In this document: positions 28,763 through 38,120 of the stretch, piece after piece
Layout of the letters: each line of letters starts with the position of its first letter
Position numbering within the stretch: the first letter of the stretch is position 1
Assembly: GCF_002930105.1 (NCBI RefSeq)
Contig: NZ_PJRN01000023.1
Location: 1 to 45,941, forward strand
Direction: 5' to 3'
Source of the DNA: Billgrantia saliphila
Lineage (GTDB): Bacteria > Pseudomonadota > Gammaproteobacteria > Pseudomonadales > Halomonadaceae
Length of the DNA stretch: 45,941 nt
The notes under the pieces: model-generated
Database searches by the model: none
What the model was told of the DNA's origin: nothing
What the model saw: only the letters and a program-made list of their open reading frames with translations
Position numbers and translations under genes: made by a program

Positions 28763-29995
28763 TCAGCCCCGCTGTCGCTCGCTGTCGTCCTCGTCCCGCG
28801 ACACAGGGCTTTCGTTGTCGGGATGCACCTCGCTGCCGCGCTGCAGCTTCTCGATCGCACCGCTGCCCTGGCGCGCCAGCACTGCCAGCCGGTCGATCTG
28901 GGCGTCGAGGCGCGGAAGCGCCTCCTGCCGATAGCGCGAAAGATCGTCGATCGCTCCCATCACATCGCCGAACGCCTGCTCCAGCGCCTGCATGTCGAGC
29001 TGCGCCGAGGCCGCGCGGGTCTGAATCTCCACGCCCTGCTGACGCAGCGCCTTGGCCGTCCCCGCGATCATTTCCGAGGTGGTGGTGTTGAGTGATTCGA
29101 CGCGATCGAGCACCAGCCGCTGATTGGCCAGCGCCAGGGCGACCGCCACCGCCACGGTCAGCGCCGATACGGTGACGTGGATTGCACGATCGACGCCACG
29201 CATCAGCTCGCGGTTATTGCGGATGATCACTTCCAGCGCCAGCACGCCCTGCTGGCTTACCGCCAACTGCTGCTGCAGGTCGACGATGCGCTGGCGCAGA
29301 GGGAAGAGCAGCTCCTCCTCGATGAAGGCGCGCTGCGGGTGGTCGTCGCCCAGTCGCGTCAGCGCCTGCCCCAGGCGCCGGTCGATCAGCCGGCCCAGGT
29401 CGATCTGGCGCTGCAGCCTACCGAGCAGCTCCCGCAGGCTCTCCTGATCGTCGTTGAGGGTGATGTTGTCGCGATACAGCATGTCCCGCCCCGACTCCAG
29501 GTCGGCGATGATGGCGTCCAGCGCCTGCTGGGCGTTCTCGAACTTGCGGAAGTAGCGCTGCATGCGGCTGCCGGCACCGGGTATGCGGGCCAGCAACCGA
29601 TCCAGCGGGCCCGACGCCAGCCGGTGCTGCTGGGGATCGAGCTCCTGCATGCGGCCGCGCAGGTCGATCAGCGCCTTGGCCACCGGCCCGCCCTCGTCGC
29701 CCTGATGCGCCAGCTTGCGCAGCGGTGTCTGCAGCATTTCGCTGTGGTGGGCGGCCTGCTGCTGCAATTCGAGCCCCATCTCGTCCACCGCGCGCCGCTG
29801 GCGATCGAGCGCGGCGCCATCGCCGCTGGCCAGCACCTCCTCGACGAAGCGATCGGCCATCGTCTCGAGTTCGGGATCGTCGATCTCGACCTCCGCGCTT
29901 TCCACCGGCTCGGGAGCGATCTCCTCCAGCTCCCTGGCGATCTCCTCCACCGGCGGCAGCGAGAGGGGCGAGCCACGTTCGGATGGCTGGTTCAT
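28763..29995 (-). CDS. TelA/KlaA-family toxic anion resistance protein
   Basis: A 410-residue TelA-family protein, named for tellurite resistance on IncP plasmids but in chromosomes linked to broader envelope stress. The acidic N-terminus (1-60) is followed by a long helical core. Family landmarks are PLDRLLARIPG, then a strongly helical region around DNITLNDDQESLRELLGRLQRQI, and RRLGQALTRLGDDHP. I chose the ATG at 29995 (MNQPSERGS) because AAGGGGAG lies directly upstream; a start 57 bases earlier adds an unrelated tail. It lies 56 bases after a membrane protein gene on the same strand, echoing the XpaC-TelA pairs of Bacillus. Confidence 0.9.
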   Translation of the reverse strand: MNQPSERGSPLSLPPVEEIARELEEIAPEPVESAEVEIDDPELETMADRFVEEVLASGDGAALDRQRRAVDEMGLELQQQAAHHSEMLQTPLRKLAHQGDEGGPVAKALIDLRGRMQELDPQQHRLASGPLDRLLARIPGAGSRMQRYFRKFENAQQALDAIIADLESGRDMLYRDNITLNDDQESLRELLGRLQRQIDLGRLIDRRLGQALTRLGDDHPQRAFIEEELLFPLRQRIVDLQQQLAVSQQGVLALEVIIRNNRELMRGVDRAIHVTVSALTVAVAVALALANQRLVLDRVESLNTTTSEMIAGTAKALRQQGVEIQTRAASAQLDMQALEQAFGDVMGAIDDLSRYRQEALPRLDAQIDRLAVLARQGSGAIEKLQRGSEVHPDNESPVSRDEDDSERQRG

Positions 29996-30051
29996 GTTCG
30001 TCTCCCCTTCACAACGCTTTGCTGACATTAAGCCATAGTCGAGCCGGCGCA

Positions 30052-30999
30052 TCAGCGCCGGTCACTGCGACTGTATCGCTCCGCCCGGCCGATGAAGCGC
30101 CGCAACTCCTCCAGCGCCTGATCGGTCGCCAGCGATGCCTGGGGACGTCCCGTCTCGACCCGCGCCAGCGCCACCGCGGCATCGTCGAGCAGGGTGAGGG
30201 CCGACTCGTTGCGCGCCGCCAGCCGCCGCAGGCGCTTGTCGGTATCCTCGATCAGCTCGAGGCGACGCTTGAGGGCGATGCGCTCCTCGATTGCCAGCTG
30301 GCTTCCTTCCTGCTCCAGCCGGCGCCGCACGTAGGCTTCGTCCAGCCCCATCACGCCGCGCGCCTGGGCCGCCATGGAAGTGAAGGTATCCACTACACCG
30401 AGACATACCTCCCTGACCAGCCCCTGCGAGCGCTCGTAGGCCAGCTCGCTGCGATCGAAGCGGGCGCCGAGCACCGTCATGACATGGCAGTAGCGGGTGT
30501 AGCAACGGTCGACCTGAGTCGCCAGATCCGGGCGGCGCGCCTCGAGCAGCGCCTGCTTGGCCCGGCACAGCGCCAGGATCAGGTCGTCGGCGTCCGCCGG
30601 CGGGTGCGCCGGGTCGAGTTCCGCCACGCCCGCCTCGCGCGCTTCATGCTCGCGCTCGGCGCGACGGCGCTCGGCCTCGGCTTCGAGGCGCTCCCGCAGC
30701 CGGCGCTGATGCCGCCGTGCGCGCCAGCGGCGCCAGCCCCGTTCGACCGGGAGCGACACCCCCACCGCCACCAGCCCCGCCAGCCAACCGCCCAGGCTCG
30801 GCCCGAAGCCTCCCCACAGCGAAGTCAACCACAGCACCGTGCTGATGAAAGGCACCAGCAGGCAGTAGCGGAACAGCACTTGGAAACGGGTGGGATTGTC
30901 GGTGGGCAGTGCCAGGCGCGGGTTGGCCAGGCCAACCAGGCACCATGGCAGGCAGGTAACGAACAGTCCGTATGCGAATCCCTGCAGAAATCCCAGCAT
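30052..30999 (-). CDS. Membrane protein of unknown function, TelA partner
   Basis: A 315-residue protein I cannot name with certainty. Two or three hydrophobic segments occur in the first 85 residues, then a very basic Arg/Glu coiled-coil stretch (about 88-125), and a helical cytoplasmic domain to the end. The layout of N-terminal helices plus a helical domain, and its place directly upstream of a TelA gene, recall XpaC-like partners, but I see no diagnostic motif. It is conserved in style with the TelA protein (both helical) and they may form a complex. Confidence 0.7.
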   Translation of the reverse strand: MLGFLQGFAYGLFVTCLPWCLVGLANPRLALPTDNPTRFQVLFRYCLLVPFISTVLWLTSLWGGFGPSLGGWLAGLVAVGVSLPVERGWRRWRARRHQRRLRERLEAEAERRRAEREHEAREAGVAELDPAHPPADADDLILALCRAKQALLEARRPDLATQVDRCYTRYCHVMTVLGARFDRSELAYERSQGLVREVCLGVVDTFTSMAAQARGVMGLDEAYVRRRLEQEGSQLAIEERIALKRRLELIEDTDKRLRRLAARNESALTLLDDAAVALARVETGRPQASLATDQALEELRRFIGRAERYSRSDRR

Positions 31000-31077
31000 A
31001 AGCCTCGTGACTCAGCGACCTGAGAGTAATGCCTTGAGTGTACGGGTGCGCGCGGTGGCAAGCGAGCCCTACGCGAC

Positions 31078-31776
31078 TCAGCGACACAGGCCGAAGCTGC
31101 GCATGCCGAAGTGGAAATGGTCGGCGTGGGCCTGGTTGTAGTCGGGGCCGAGCACGTTGCCGAACAGGTCGCAGGCGCCGTCGCGGGCGGCGCGCAGAAA
31201 ATCGCCGCGTGTCCCCTCGTCGTCCCAGTGGCGCCGCAGCGACACCTCGCGGCCATCGGCCAGGTGAAACGTCGCCACGTCCAGCGCCTCGGCGGTGGCA
31301 TGCTCGCTCTGGCGCTCGTCCTCGCGCCCGTTGACCGCGCGACAGGCGAAGCTGCCGTAGTGATCCACGCGGGACACGCGCGAACCGAAATGCGCCTCGG
31401 CTGTCGGCTGCAGGCGATGTCGCTCGTAGAGAGCCCAGGCCAGGGCCAACGGGCAGGAAGCCACGAAGCTGGCATTGAACGTCACGCCGGCGCGCTGAAC
31501 ACGCACCACGTTCTCGAGTGGACAGCCGGCCACCGGCTCGTGATCCTCCAGCGGCGTGATGCGAAGTTCATCGCCGGGGGCGGTGCCTAGCGCCGCCAGA
31601 CAGCCCTCCGGGTCGTCGTCCAGGCGCCGCAGCTTCCAGCGCGTCACGGGCGTCAGGGGATCGTCCAAGGCTAGGGGTTGCCATGGGTGCCAGTGGCGCG
31701 GGATGCGCTCCCCGTAGCCCCACCAGGTCAGGGTCGCGAATAGCGGCACGAGCAGCACGAACGCTAAGGACCGCAC
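31078..31776 (-). CDS. Extensin-like peptidase-fold protein (M15-like zinc site)
   Basis: A 232-residue exported protein of the extensin-like C-terminal family, related to D-Ala-D-Ala carboxypeptidases of the M15/LAS fold. An N-terminal membrane anchor (about 4-20) precedes a domain with a likely zinc site: H159 and D166 in SEHATAEALD and the HADHFHF cluster (H217, H220, H222). Six cysteines (59, 85, 108, 145, 202, 231) may form disulfides. Translation starts at a GTG at 31776 with no strong ribosome site, immediately after the stop of the small gene upstream. Peptidoglycan is the expected substrate. Confidence 0.85.
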   Translation of the reverse strand: MRSLAFVLLVPLFATLTWWGYGERIPRHWHPWQPLALDDPLTPVTRWKLRRLDDDPEGCLAALGTAPGDELRITPLEDHEPVAGCPLENVVRVQRAGVTFNASFVASCPLALAWALYERHRLQPTAEAHFGSRVSRVDHYGSFACRAVNGREDERQSEHATAEALDVATFHLADGREVSLRRHWDDEGTRGDFLRAARDGACDLFGNVLGPDYNQAHADHFHFGMRSFGLCR

Positions 31777-31777
31777 G

Positions 31778-31957
31778 TCAGCTCAGCCAGAGGTGCAAGG
31801 CCAGCGCCACGCCCCCCACCAGCAGGGCCGTGATCACGGCGATGTCGACCGCACGGTCGAGCCAGCGATCGAAGCCGCCGGGACGCCGTCGCGGCGGCTG
31901 GCGTCGGCGGGTGGCGCCACGCGGAATCGGGCCGCGGCCCGAGCCGATCAGAGACAT
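31778..31957 (-). CDS. Small single-pass membrane protein, hypothetical
   Basis: A predicted 59-residue peptide with an Arg/Pro-rich N-terminus (residues 8-27) and one C-terminal membrane helix (about 37-57). Its stop lies one base before the GTG of the extensin-like gene, which supports it being translated. No family recognised. The start is uncertain: ATG at 31957 or at 31978, and a start at 32041 would overlap the BCCT gene. Confidence 0.5.
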   Translation of the reverse strand: MSLIGSGRGPIPRGATRRRQPPRRRPGGFDRWLDRAVDIAVITALLVGGVALALHLWLS

Positions 31958-32027
31958 GGTAGCGATCCGGTTCCCCATTTCCGCTGAGCTTACGGCTTGC
32001 GCCGTCGCCTGACCACTGCTGCTTGCA

Positions 32028-33662
32028 TCAACCGCCTTCACGACGATTGATCCTGCGATTGATCACGTTGGGCGCACGCCGCAGACGCTCCTGTTCGCCC
32101 AGCAGCTCGGCCTCGAAGGCGTCGGCGCCCACCGGCGTCTCGCCATGGCGGCGGTAGAGCTGGGTCAGCATCGCCTGGCGGTCGGCGCGCAGCTCGCGCA
32201 TCAGCACGAAGAGCATGCCGTAGAGGATGAAGGTGAACGGCAGCGCCGACAGCACGGCGGCCGACTGCAAGCCGGTCAGCCCGCCCGCGGCGATCAGAGT
32301 GAAACAGATGGCGGCGATCAGCACACCCCATGCCACCCGCTTGTACAGCGGTGGGTTGATCGAGCCGTTGTCGGTCATCTGGGCGACGATGTAGGAGGCC
32401 GAATCCGCCGAGGTCACCAGAAAAATGAAGATCAGCAGCATTGCCACCATCGATAGCGCGCCACTGAAAGGCATGCGCTCGAACATCTCGAACAGGGCCA
32501 CGGTGATGTTGTCCGCGGTGGCCGCCGCCAGGCCGACGTCGCCACCGAGCTCCATGTGCAATGCCGCGCCGCCGAACACACCGATCCACAGGCAGGCCAG
32601 TAGCGGCGGCACGATCAGCACGCCGAACACGTACTCCTTGATGGTGCGCCCGCGCGAGACCCTCGCCACGAAGGTGCCCACGAAGGGTGACCAGGCGATC
32701 ACCCAGGCCCAGTAGAAGATCGTCCAGTTGGCGCCCCAGGCGTTGTCGCCGAAAGGGGCGATGCGCAGGCTCATGCCGACGAAGTTCTGCAGGTAGTCGC
32801 CGATGCCCAGGGTGATGGTCTCGAGAATCGCCACCGTCGGGCCGGTCACCAGCACATAGAGCATCAGTCCGATGCACAGCAGCATGTTGAGATTGGAGAG
32901 CCGCCGAATCCCTTTGTCCAGGCCCGACCAGGTGGACGCCATGTAGGCAAGGAACATGGTGGACAGGATGATGAACTGCCACAGCCGGTTCTCGGGCAGC
33001 CCGAACACGGCGTTGAAGCCGCCGTTGAGCTGCAGTACACCAAGCCCCAGCGAGGTCGCCACCCCCATCACCGTGGCCACTACCGCGAACACGTCCAGTG
33101 CCGGCGCATAGGGGCGAATGCGCGGATGCTTGGCCGCGATCGACGACAACACCGAAGAGACCAGCCCGGCCTGTCCCTTGCGAAACTGGAAGTAGGCGAT
33201 GATCAAGCCCACCAGCGAGAAGGCCGCCCACTGGTGGACACCCCAATTGAAGTAGCTGTACTGGATGGCATAGCGCGCCGCTTCACTGGTCTCGGCCGGC
33301 AGGTCGCCGTAGGGCGGTTCGACATAGTGCAGCATCGGCTCGGCCATGCCATAGAACACCAGTCCCACGCCGAAGCCCGCCGCGAGCAGCATGCTGACCC
33401 AGGAGAAGAAGCTGAAACTCGGTGTGCTGTCCTGGGGGCCCAGGCGGATCTTGCCGTAGCGACTGAACGCGAGGAACATCAGGCAGATCACAAAGCCGAA
33501 CACCGACAGCAGATAGAACCATCCGAACAGATGGGTCACGCCCGCAAGTGCGGTATCGGCCGCGCTGCCGAAAGCGTCGGGAAAACTGGCGCCTATCGCC
33601 ACCAGCGCCGCGATGATCAGCGCCGAGACGGCAAAGACGCGCTGCCCTCCATGGTTGGCCAT
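32028..33662 (-). CDS. BCCT-family compatible-solute transporter
   Basis: A 544-residue, 12-helix betaine-choline-carnitine type secondary transporter that imports osmolytes such as glycine betaine, choline or ectoine. The hallmark WTIFYWAWVIAWSPFVGTFVARVSRGRTI is present. The helix 3 glycine stretch reads AAGFGVGLVFYGMAEP, close to the sodium-dependent betaine carriers. The C-terminal tail is short and basic-acidic. AAGGAA lies 7 bases before the ATG at 33662. Substrate cannot be decided. The gene fits a moderately halophilic lifestyle. Confidence 0.94.
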   Translation of the reverse strand: MANHGGQRVFAVSALIIAALVAIGASFPDAFGSAADTALAGVTHLFGWFYLLSVFGFVICLMFLAFSRYGKIRLGPQDSTPSFSFFSWVSMLLAAGFGVGLVFYGMAEPMLHYVEPPYGDLPAETSEAARYAIQYSYFNWGVHQWAAFSLVGLIIAYFQFRKGQAGLVSSVLSSIAAKHPRIRPYAPALDVFAVVATVMGVATSLGLGVLQLNGGFNAVFGLPENRLWQFIILSTMFLAYMASTWSGLDKGIRRLSNLNMLLCIGLMLYVLVTGPTVAILETITLGIGDYLQNFVGMSLRIAPFGDNAWGANWTIFYWAWVIAWSPFVGTFVARVSRGRTIKEYVFGVLIVPPLLACLWIGVFGGAALHMELGGDVGLAAATADNITVALFEMFERMPFSGALSMVAMLLIFIFLVTSADSASYIVAQMTDNGSINPPLYKRVAWGVLIAAICFTLIAAGGLTGLQSAAVLSALPFTFILYGMLFVLMRELRADRQAMLTQLYRRHGETPVGADAFEAELLGEQERLRRAPNVINRRINRREGG

Positions 33663-33837
33663 GTACAGTTCCTTCTGTTTCGTCCATGAATGACTTCATC
33701 CTATCAGTCCACCCGCGAGGGCACACAATCCGCTATCGCGATTGGCACTTGGGGTGACAAACCATTGCATCGAATCGCTTCCCAGACGATTCTGGAGAAA
33801 CCCAGCAGGCTAAACATATCCGACCAGGGCCGATACC

Positions 33838-34833
33838 ATGTCCCGACTTCCCCGGACTCCCCTCTCCGTGCTCGACCTGGCGCCGATCCGCCAGGACGGC
33901 ACCATCGCCGACAGCTTCGCCGAGAGCGTGGCGCTGGCCCGGCTGACCGAATCGCTCGGCTTCACCCGCTACTGGCTGGCTGAGCACCACAGCCTCGACG
34001 GCATCGCCAGTGCCGCTACCGCCGTGCTGATCGGCCATCTCGCCGGCGCCACCACGCGCATCCGCGTCGGCAGCGGCGGCATCATGCTGCCCAACCACCC
34101 CCCGCTGGTGATCGCCGAGCAGTTCGGCACCCTGGAGACGCTGTATCCGGGCCGCATCGACCTGGGACTCGGCCGCGCTCCCGGTTCCGACGCCGCCACC
34201 ATGGCCGCCCTGCGCCGCGACCCCTACGCCGGTGCCGAAAACTTCCCCGAGCTGCTCGCCGAGCTGCAGGGCTTCCTCGACGAGGTGCAGCCTGGCCAGC
34301 GCGTCCACGCCGTGCCCGGCCAGGGCACCCGGGTGCCGATCTGGCTGCTCGGCTCCAGTGGCTACAGCGCCCAGCTCGCCGCCCGCGAGGGGCTGCCGTT
34401 CGCCTTCGCCGCCCAGTTCGCTCCCGGCTACCTGCACGAGGCGCTCAGGCTCTACCGCGATAACTTCCGCCCCTCGGCGGTGCTCGAGCGCCCCTACGCC
34501 ATGGTCGGCCTGCCGGTGATCGCTGCCGAGAACGACGAGCAGGCCCAATTTCTCGCCTCGACCACGCGACAGAAATTCCTCGGCATGGTGCGCGGTCGGC
34601 GTACCCGCTCGCTGCCGCCGGTGGAGACGCTCGACTGGACGCCGATGGAGCGGGTCCAGGTGGAGCAGTTTTTGGGCGCCGCGGTGATCGGCGGCCCCGA
34701 TACCGTACGCGATGGGCTCGAAAGCTTCCTCGAGCAGACCGGCGCCGATGAGCTGATGCTCAACACCGACACCTACGCCAGCGCGGACCGCCTGCGCAGC
34801 TACGAGATTGTCGCCGAGGTGTGGCGATCATGA
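33838..34833 (+). CDS. LLM-class flavin-dependent oxidoreductase (YhbW-like)
   Basis: A 331-residue bacterial luciferase-like monooxygenase or oxidoreductase with a TIM-barrel fold. The family start [22 protein letters not shown] and the motifs [25 protein letters not shown] and [41 protein letters not shown] are those of the YhbW or MsnO8 group. It probably uses FMNH2. The substrate is unknown. The stop overlaps the azlC start as ATGA. Coupling with branched-chain amino acid exporter genes is notable but unexplained. Confidence 0.92.
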   Translation: MSRLPRTPLSVLDLAPIRQDGTIADSFAESVALARLTESLGFTRYWLAEHHSLDGIASAATAVLIGHLAGATTRIRVGSGGIMLPNHPPLVIAEQFGTLETLYPGRIDLGLGRAPGSDAATMAALRRDPYAGAENFPELLAELQGFLDEVQPGQRVHAVPGQGTRVPIWLLGSSGYSAQLAAREGLPFAFAAQFAPGYLHEALRLYRDNFRPSAVLERPYAMVGLPVIAAENDEQAQFLASTTRQKFLGMVRGRRTRSLPPVETLDWTPMERVQVEQFLGAAVIGGPDTVRDGLESFLEQTGADELMLNTDTYASADRLRSYEIVAEVWRS

Positions 34834-35552
34834 GTGCGCCGACTCCCGGCGCCCACCTGGACCGGGCCGGCATCCTCTCCGGCATACGCCGCATGGCGCC
34901 GCTGTCGCTGTTCGTCGTGGTGTTCGGCCTGGCCTTCGGCGTGGCCGCCCTGTCACGCGGCCTCACCGGCCTGGAGGCGCTGCTGATGAGCGCGCTGGTG
35001 TTCGCCGGCGCCTCTCAGTTCGCCGCCCTCGAACTGTGGGGCGCGGAGATTCCGCTGCTGCCGCTCATCGCCACCACCCTTGCCATCAACGCCCGCCACC
35101 TGCTGATGGGGGCGGCCATCCAGCCATGGTTGGCGCACCTGCCGCCAGCCCAGCGCTACGGCAGCCTGGTGCTGATGAGCGACTCCAACTGGGCCATGGC
35201 CGCCGCCGATCGTCGAAACGGTGAAACCAACGTTGGCATGCTGGTCGGTGGTGGAATCGCCCTGTGGTTGACCTGGGTTCTGGGCACGCTGCTGGGAGTG
35301 ATCTTCGGCAGCGGCATCGAGGAGCCGCAGCGCTTCGGCCTCGACGTGATCATGGGCTGTTTCCTGCTGACCATGCTGGTAGGCGGTCGTCGCGACCTCT
35401 CCATGCTGCTGCCGTGGACGGCCGCCGCGTTGGCCGCTCTGGCGGCAATGGCCTGGCTGCCGGTGCACTCCCACGTGATCGTCGGCGCGCTGGCCGGAGG
35501 CCTGGCCGGCCTGCTGCTGCCTTCGCGCGGGGAGCGGGAGGCAGCCGCATGA
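34830..35552 (+). CDS. azlC: Branched-chain amino acid exporter subunit AzlC
   Basis: The large subunit of an AzlCD-type exporter for branched-chain amino acids and analogues. The 240-residue protein has about seven hydrophobic helices and the AzlC landmarks [21 protein letters not shown] and [13 protein letters not shown], then [21 protein letters not shown] chose the ATG at 34830, which overlaps the oxidoreductase stop; an in-frame GTG is three codons upstream. The stop overlaps azlD (ATGA), so the three genes form one coupled operon. The export could help adjust branched-chain amino acid pools made by the ilv genes, but that link is inferred. Confidence 0.93.
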   Translation: MSAPTPGAHLDRAGILSGIRRMAPLSLFVVVFGLAFGVAALSRGLTGLEALLMSALVFAGASQFAALELWGAEIPLLPLIATTLAINARHLLMGAAIQPWLAHLPPAQRYGSLVLMSDSNWAMAAADRRNGETNVGMLVGGGIALWLTWVLGTLLGVIFGSGIEEPQRFGLDVIMGCFLLTMLVGGRRDLSMLLPWTAAALAALAAMAWLPVHSHVIVGALAGGLAGLLLPSRGEREAAA

Positions 35553-35860
35553 CCTTGCCTTCGACGACGGCGGGAGCCGTCATCGCCATCTTGGTCATGG
35601 CGCTGGTCACCTTCCTGACCCGCGCCGGAGGCGTATTCGTAATGTCGCGAGTGCCCATCGGGCCTCGGGTGGAACGCTTCATCAACGCCATGGCGGGTTC
35701 GGTACTGGTGGCGGTGATCACGCCCATGGCCGTGCAAGGCGACTGGGGTGCCCGCCTGGCGCTGCTCGCCACCCTGGGCACGATGCTGACATTGCAAAAG
35801 CCGCTGCCCGCCATTGCCGCCGGCATTTTCACCGCCGCCCTGTGGCGACTGGTCGCATAG
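35549..35860 (+). CDS. azlD: Branched-chain amino acid exporter subunit AzlD
   Basis: The small membrane subunit, 103 residues with four hydrophobic segments. It has the family pattern VMALVTFLTRAGGVFVMSR followed by RVERFINAMAGSVLVAVITPMA. The start ATG at 35549 overlaps the azlC stop by four bases. It completes the AzlC-AzlD pair. The gene lies in the frame next to a longer spurious reading frame, and the downstream gene begins 85 bases later. Confidence 0.92.
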   Translation: MTLPSTTAGAVIAILVMALVTFLTRAGGVFVMSRVPIGPRVERFINAMAGSVLVAVITPMAVQGDWGARLALLATLGTMLTLQKPLPAIAAGIFTAALWRLVA

Positions 35861-35945
35861 GTCAGGGGGAACGATCCCTGCCAGGCAACCTCAAAGGAAC
35901 AGCCATTCCGCATGCCGCTTCGCGGCAGCCTCACCGGAGATGCCC

Positions 35946-36320
35946 ATGTTCGACCCCAACGATCCGCGCCGCAACGCCGCCTGGCAGGCCGCCCAGCAGT
36001 GGCGCTCCCGCGCCCGCCAGACCCCGGGCGGCCCTCTCGGCGGGCTGAAGCTGATCTTCACCTGGCTGCTGTTCGGCCTGCTGCTGATCGTCGGCACCCT
36101 GCTCGGCCTGTTCTTCCTGCTGGTCGGCTGGGCGATGCTGCCGTTCGTACGCCACCGCATGAAAAAGCGCCTCGAGCAGATGCGCGCCGAGCAGGCCCGC
36201 GATGCCGGCGGCGACTTCTCCTATCGCGAGGAGACGGCCTACCGTGACAGCCGTGGACATCGCGAGCACGAGCTGCTCGAAGGCGACTACGAAGTCCAGG
36301 ACGACAAACGTCGGGATTAA
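35946..36320 (+). CDS. Small membrane protein of unknown function
   Basis: A 124-residue protein with an N-terminal hydrophilic stretch (1-35), two adjacent or one long hairpin membrane segment (about 36-70, LIFTWLLFGLLLIVGTLLGLFFLLVGWAML) and a charged cytoplasmic tail. The tail is rich in Arg, Glu and Asp. No family was recognised. The ATG at 35946 is preceded by GGAG at six bases, better than the ATG two codons upstream that overlaps the ribosome site. Confidence 0.75.
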   Translation: MFDPNDPRRNAAWQAAQQWRSRARQTPGGPLGGLKLIFTWLLFGLLLIVGTLLGLFFLLVGWAMLPFVRHRMKKRLEQMRAEQARDAGGDFSYREETAYRDSRGHREHELLEGDYEVQDDKRRD

Positions 36321-36322
36321 GC

Positions 36323-36347
36323 AAAAAGACCCGCCGGGAGGCGGGTC
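36323..36347 (-). terminator. GC hairpin with T tract on the minus side
   Basis: GACCCGCC (36328-36335) and GGCGGGTC (36340-36347) form a perfect 8-bp stem with a GGGA loop. The T tract occurs only when read on the minus strand (AAAAA at 36323-36327). The plus-strand gene ends at 36320, just before it. No minus-strand gene was found upstream, so it may act as a barrier or as a 3' stabiliser. Confidence 0.55.
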
Positions 36348-36530
36348 GCAAGCATGTCATGCAGGGGATGCAGACAGTCGGCCGAAGCCGACCTCGATAC
36401 GCTATCGTTTCGCTTCATCGGCGGCCAATAGGCTTTCACCATCGGGTCGATAAACCGACACTCGCGGTGGAAAAAACGACTTGTCTGCCATAAGTTGAAG
36501 CAGAACACTCACGCTCCGGAGACAACAATA

Positions 36531-36890
36531 ATGCTTCGACTTCGGACGGCGCCTGCGTGCACGCGCCCTCTTGTCCTCGCGACACTGCTGCTCTCTCTGC
36601 CCTGGGCCGCCCAGGCCAACGATTACCCCACCGAAGCGCGTGTCGATTACGTGCTCGGCTGCATGGCATCAAACGGCAATAACTATCTGACCATGCAGAA
36701 ATGCTCGTGCAGCATCGACGTGATTGCCGAGCATCTGCCCTACGAGAGCTACGAGCAGGTCGAGACTGTGCTGGGCATGCAGGATCAGCGCGGCGAGCTC
36801 GGCGTGCTGTTTCGCACCGAACGCGGCATGCAGGACCAGGTCGACGCCCTGAATCGGGCCCAGGCCGATGCCAACCTGCGTTGTTTCTGA
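36531..36890 (+). CDS. Secreted cysteine-rich protein of the PQQ alcohol-oxidation cluster
   Basis: A 119-residue protein with a signal peptide ending AAQA at residue 29, so the mature protein is about 90 residues. Four cysteines in the mature part (44, 58, 60 and 118) include a CxC motif in KCSCS. The remainder is helical and acidic. Related small secreted proteins accompany quinoprotein dehydrogenase clusters, but I know no function; metal binding or thiol chemistry would fit the CxC. GGAG lies 10 bases before the ATG. The next gene, a cytochrome c, starts six bases after its stop. Confidence 0.75.
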   Translation: MLRLRTAPACTRPLVLATLLLSLPWAAQANDYPTEARVDYVLGCMASNGNNYLTMQKCSCSIDVIAEHLPYESYEQVETVLGMQDQRGELGVLFRTERGMQDQVDALNRAQADANLRCF

Positions 36891-36896
36891 GCGCTC

Positions 36897-37307
36897 ATGC
36901 CGCCGCGCGCCGTAGCCCGCTCCGCCGTGCGCTGTCTCGCCGTCGGCCTGTGGCTGGCGTCGCTGATCGCCACGCCGACCCAGGCGGACACCGACGCCGA
37001 ACGCGCCCAGGGTGAGCGCCTGTTCCGCGCCCAGTGCGTCGGATGTCACAGCATCGAGTCGGGCGTGCATCTGGCAGGCCCCAGCCTGCACGGCCTGGTG
37101 GGCCGCCCCGCGGGCAGCGTGCCGGACTTCGACTACTCACCGGCGCTGCGCGAGGCCGATCTGATATGGAACCGGGATACCCTCGACGCCTTCCTCGCCG
37201 GCCCCCAGGACTTTCTGCCCGGGACGCGCATGGTGCTGTGGGGACTCGATGAGCGAACGCGCGGGCGCATCATCGATTACCTCGTGAGCGAAAGCGCCGA
37301 GCACTGA
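36897..37307 (+). CDS. Small class I cytochrome c
   Basis: A 136-residue exported monohaem cytochrome c. The signal peptide ends TQA at residue 30. The haem site is CVGCH (C47, C50, H51) and the axial Met is probably M112 in PGTRMVLWG. The fold resembles cytochrome c2/c-550. It is likely cotranscribed with the preceding cysteine-rich protein and could accept electrons from the quinoprotein dehydrogenase or pass them to the oxidase. It converges on the ABC permease gene with 12 bases between. Confidence 0.9.
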   Translation: MPPRAVARSAVRCLAVGLWLASLIATPTQADTDAERAQGERLFRAQCVGCHSIESGVHLAGPSLHGLVGRPAGSVPDFDYSPALREADLIWNRDTLDAFLAGPQDFLPGTRMVLWGLDERTRGRIIDYLVSESAEH

Positions 37308-37319
37308 ACCGGGCAGCGT

Positions 37320-38120
37320 TCAACCGCCCTTGCGCGCCATCATGCCCCGCGACGGGTTATACCCCAGAATGGCCAGCGCCAGCAGCACCGCCGCCACCGT
37401 CACGCTGATCGTCACCGCCTCGGCATTGAAGCGCTCGTAGAGGGCGAAGCGGATCATTTCCACGGCATGGGTGAAGGGATTGAGCGCGGCGATTTGATAG
37501 ACCAGGTAGCTGCCCTCGCGGATGCGCCACAGCGGATAGAGTGCCGAGGAGAGGAAGAACATCGGGAAGATCACGAAGTTCATCACCCCGGCAAAGTTCT
37601 CCAGCTGACGGATCAGGGACGAGAGCAGCAGCCCCAGGGCGCCGACCATGAAACCGGTCACCAGCAGCGCCGGCAGCAGGTAGAAATAGCCCAGCGCAGG
37701 CGCCTGGATGCCGTACACCCAGGCGATGGCCAGAAACACGTAGACCTGTACCACCGAGACCAGGGTGCTCGCCAGCAACTTGCAGACCAGCAGATACCAG
37801 CGCGGAAAGGGGCTTACCAGCAGCACCCGCATGCTGCCCATCTCGCGGTCGTAAACCATCGACAGCGAACTCTGCATGCCGTTGAACAGCTGGATCATGC
37901 CCACCAGCCCCGGCACGATGTAGACCTCGTAGAGAATGTAGGTCTGGTAGGGCTCGGTCATCGCCACGCCCAGCGCCATGCGAAACCCGGTGGCGAACAC
38001 GAACAGCCACACCAGTGGGCGTACCAGCGCGGCCAGAAAGCGGCTGCGCTGATGCAGGAAGCGCAGCAGCTCGCGTCCCACCACGCCGCGAAGACAGTGC
38101 AGCCACGGCATCGGCCTCAT
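37320..38120 (-). CDS. ABC-2 type permease of the PQQ alcohol-oxidation system (PedC-like)
   Basis: A 266-residue ABC-2 family membrane subunit with about six helices. It opens with LRGVVGRELLRFLHQRSRFLAALVRPLVWLFVFATGF and has the family segments MSMVYDREMGSMRVLLVSPFPRW and NFVIFPMFFLSSALYPLWRI. Homologues sit in quinoprotein ethanol or phenylethanol clusters (pedABC). The true start is the ATG at 38120, overlapping the ATPase stop by four bases. It is the last gene of the minus-strand operon. The transported substrate is unknown. Confidence 0.9.
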   Translation of the reverse strand: MRPMPWLHCLRGVVGRELLRFLHQRSRFLAALVRPLVWLFVFATGFRMALGVAMTEPYQTYILYEVYIVPGLVGMIQLFNGMQSSLSMVYDREMGSMRVLLVSPFPRWYLLVCKLLASTLVSVVQVYVFLAIAWVYGIQAPALGYFYLLPALLVTGFMVGALGLLLSSLIRQLENFAGVMNFVIFPMFFLSSALYPLWRIREGSYLVYQIAALNPFTHAVEMIRFALYERFNAEAVTISVTVAAVLLALAILGYNPSRGMMARKGG

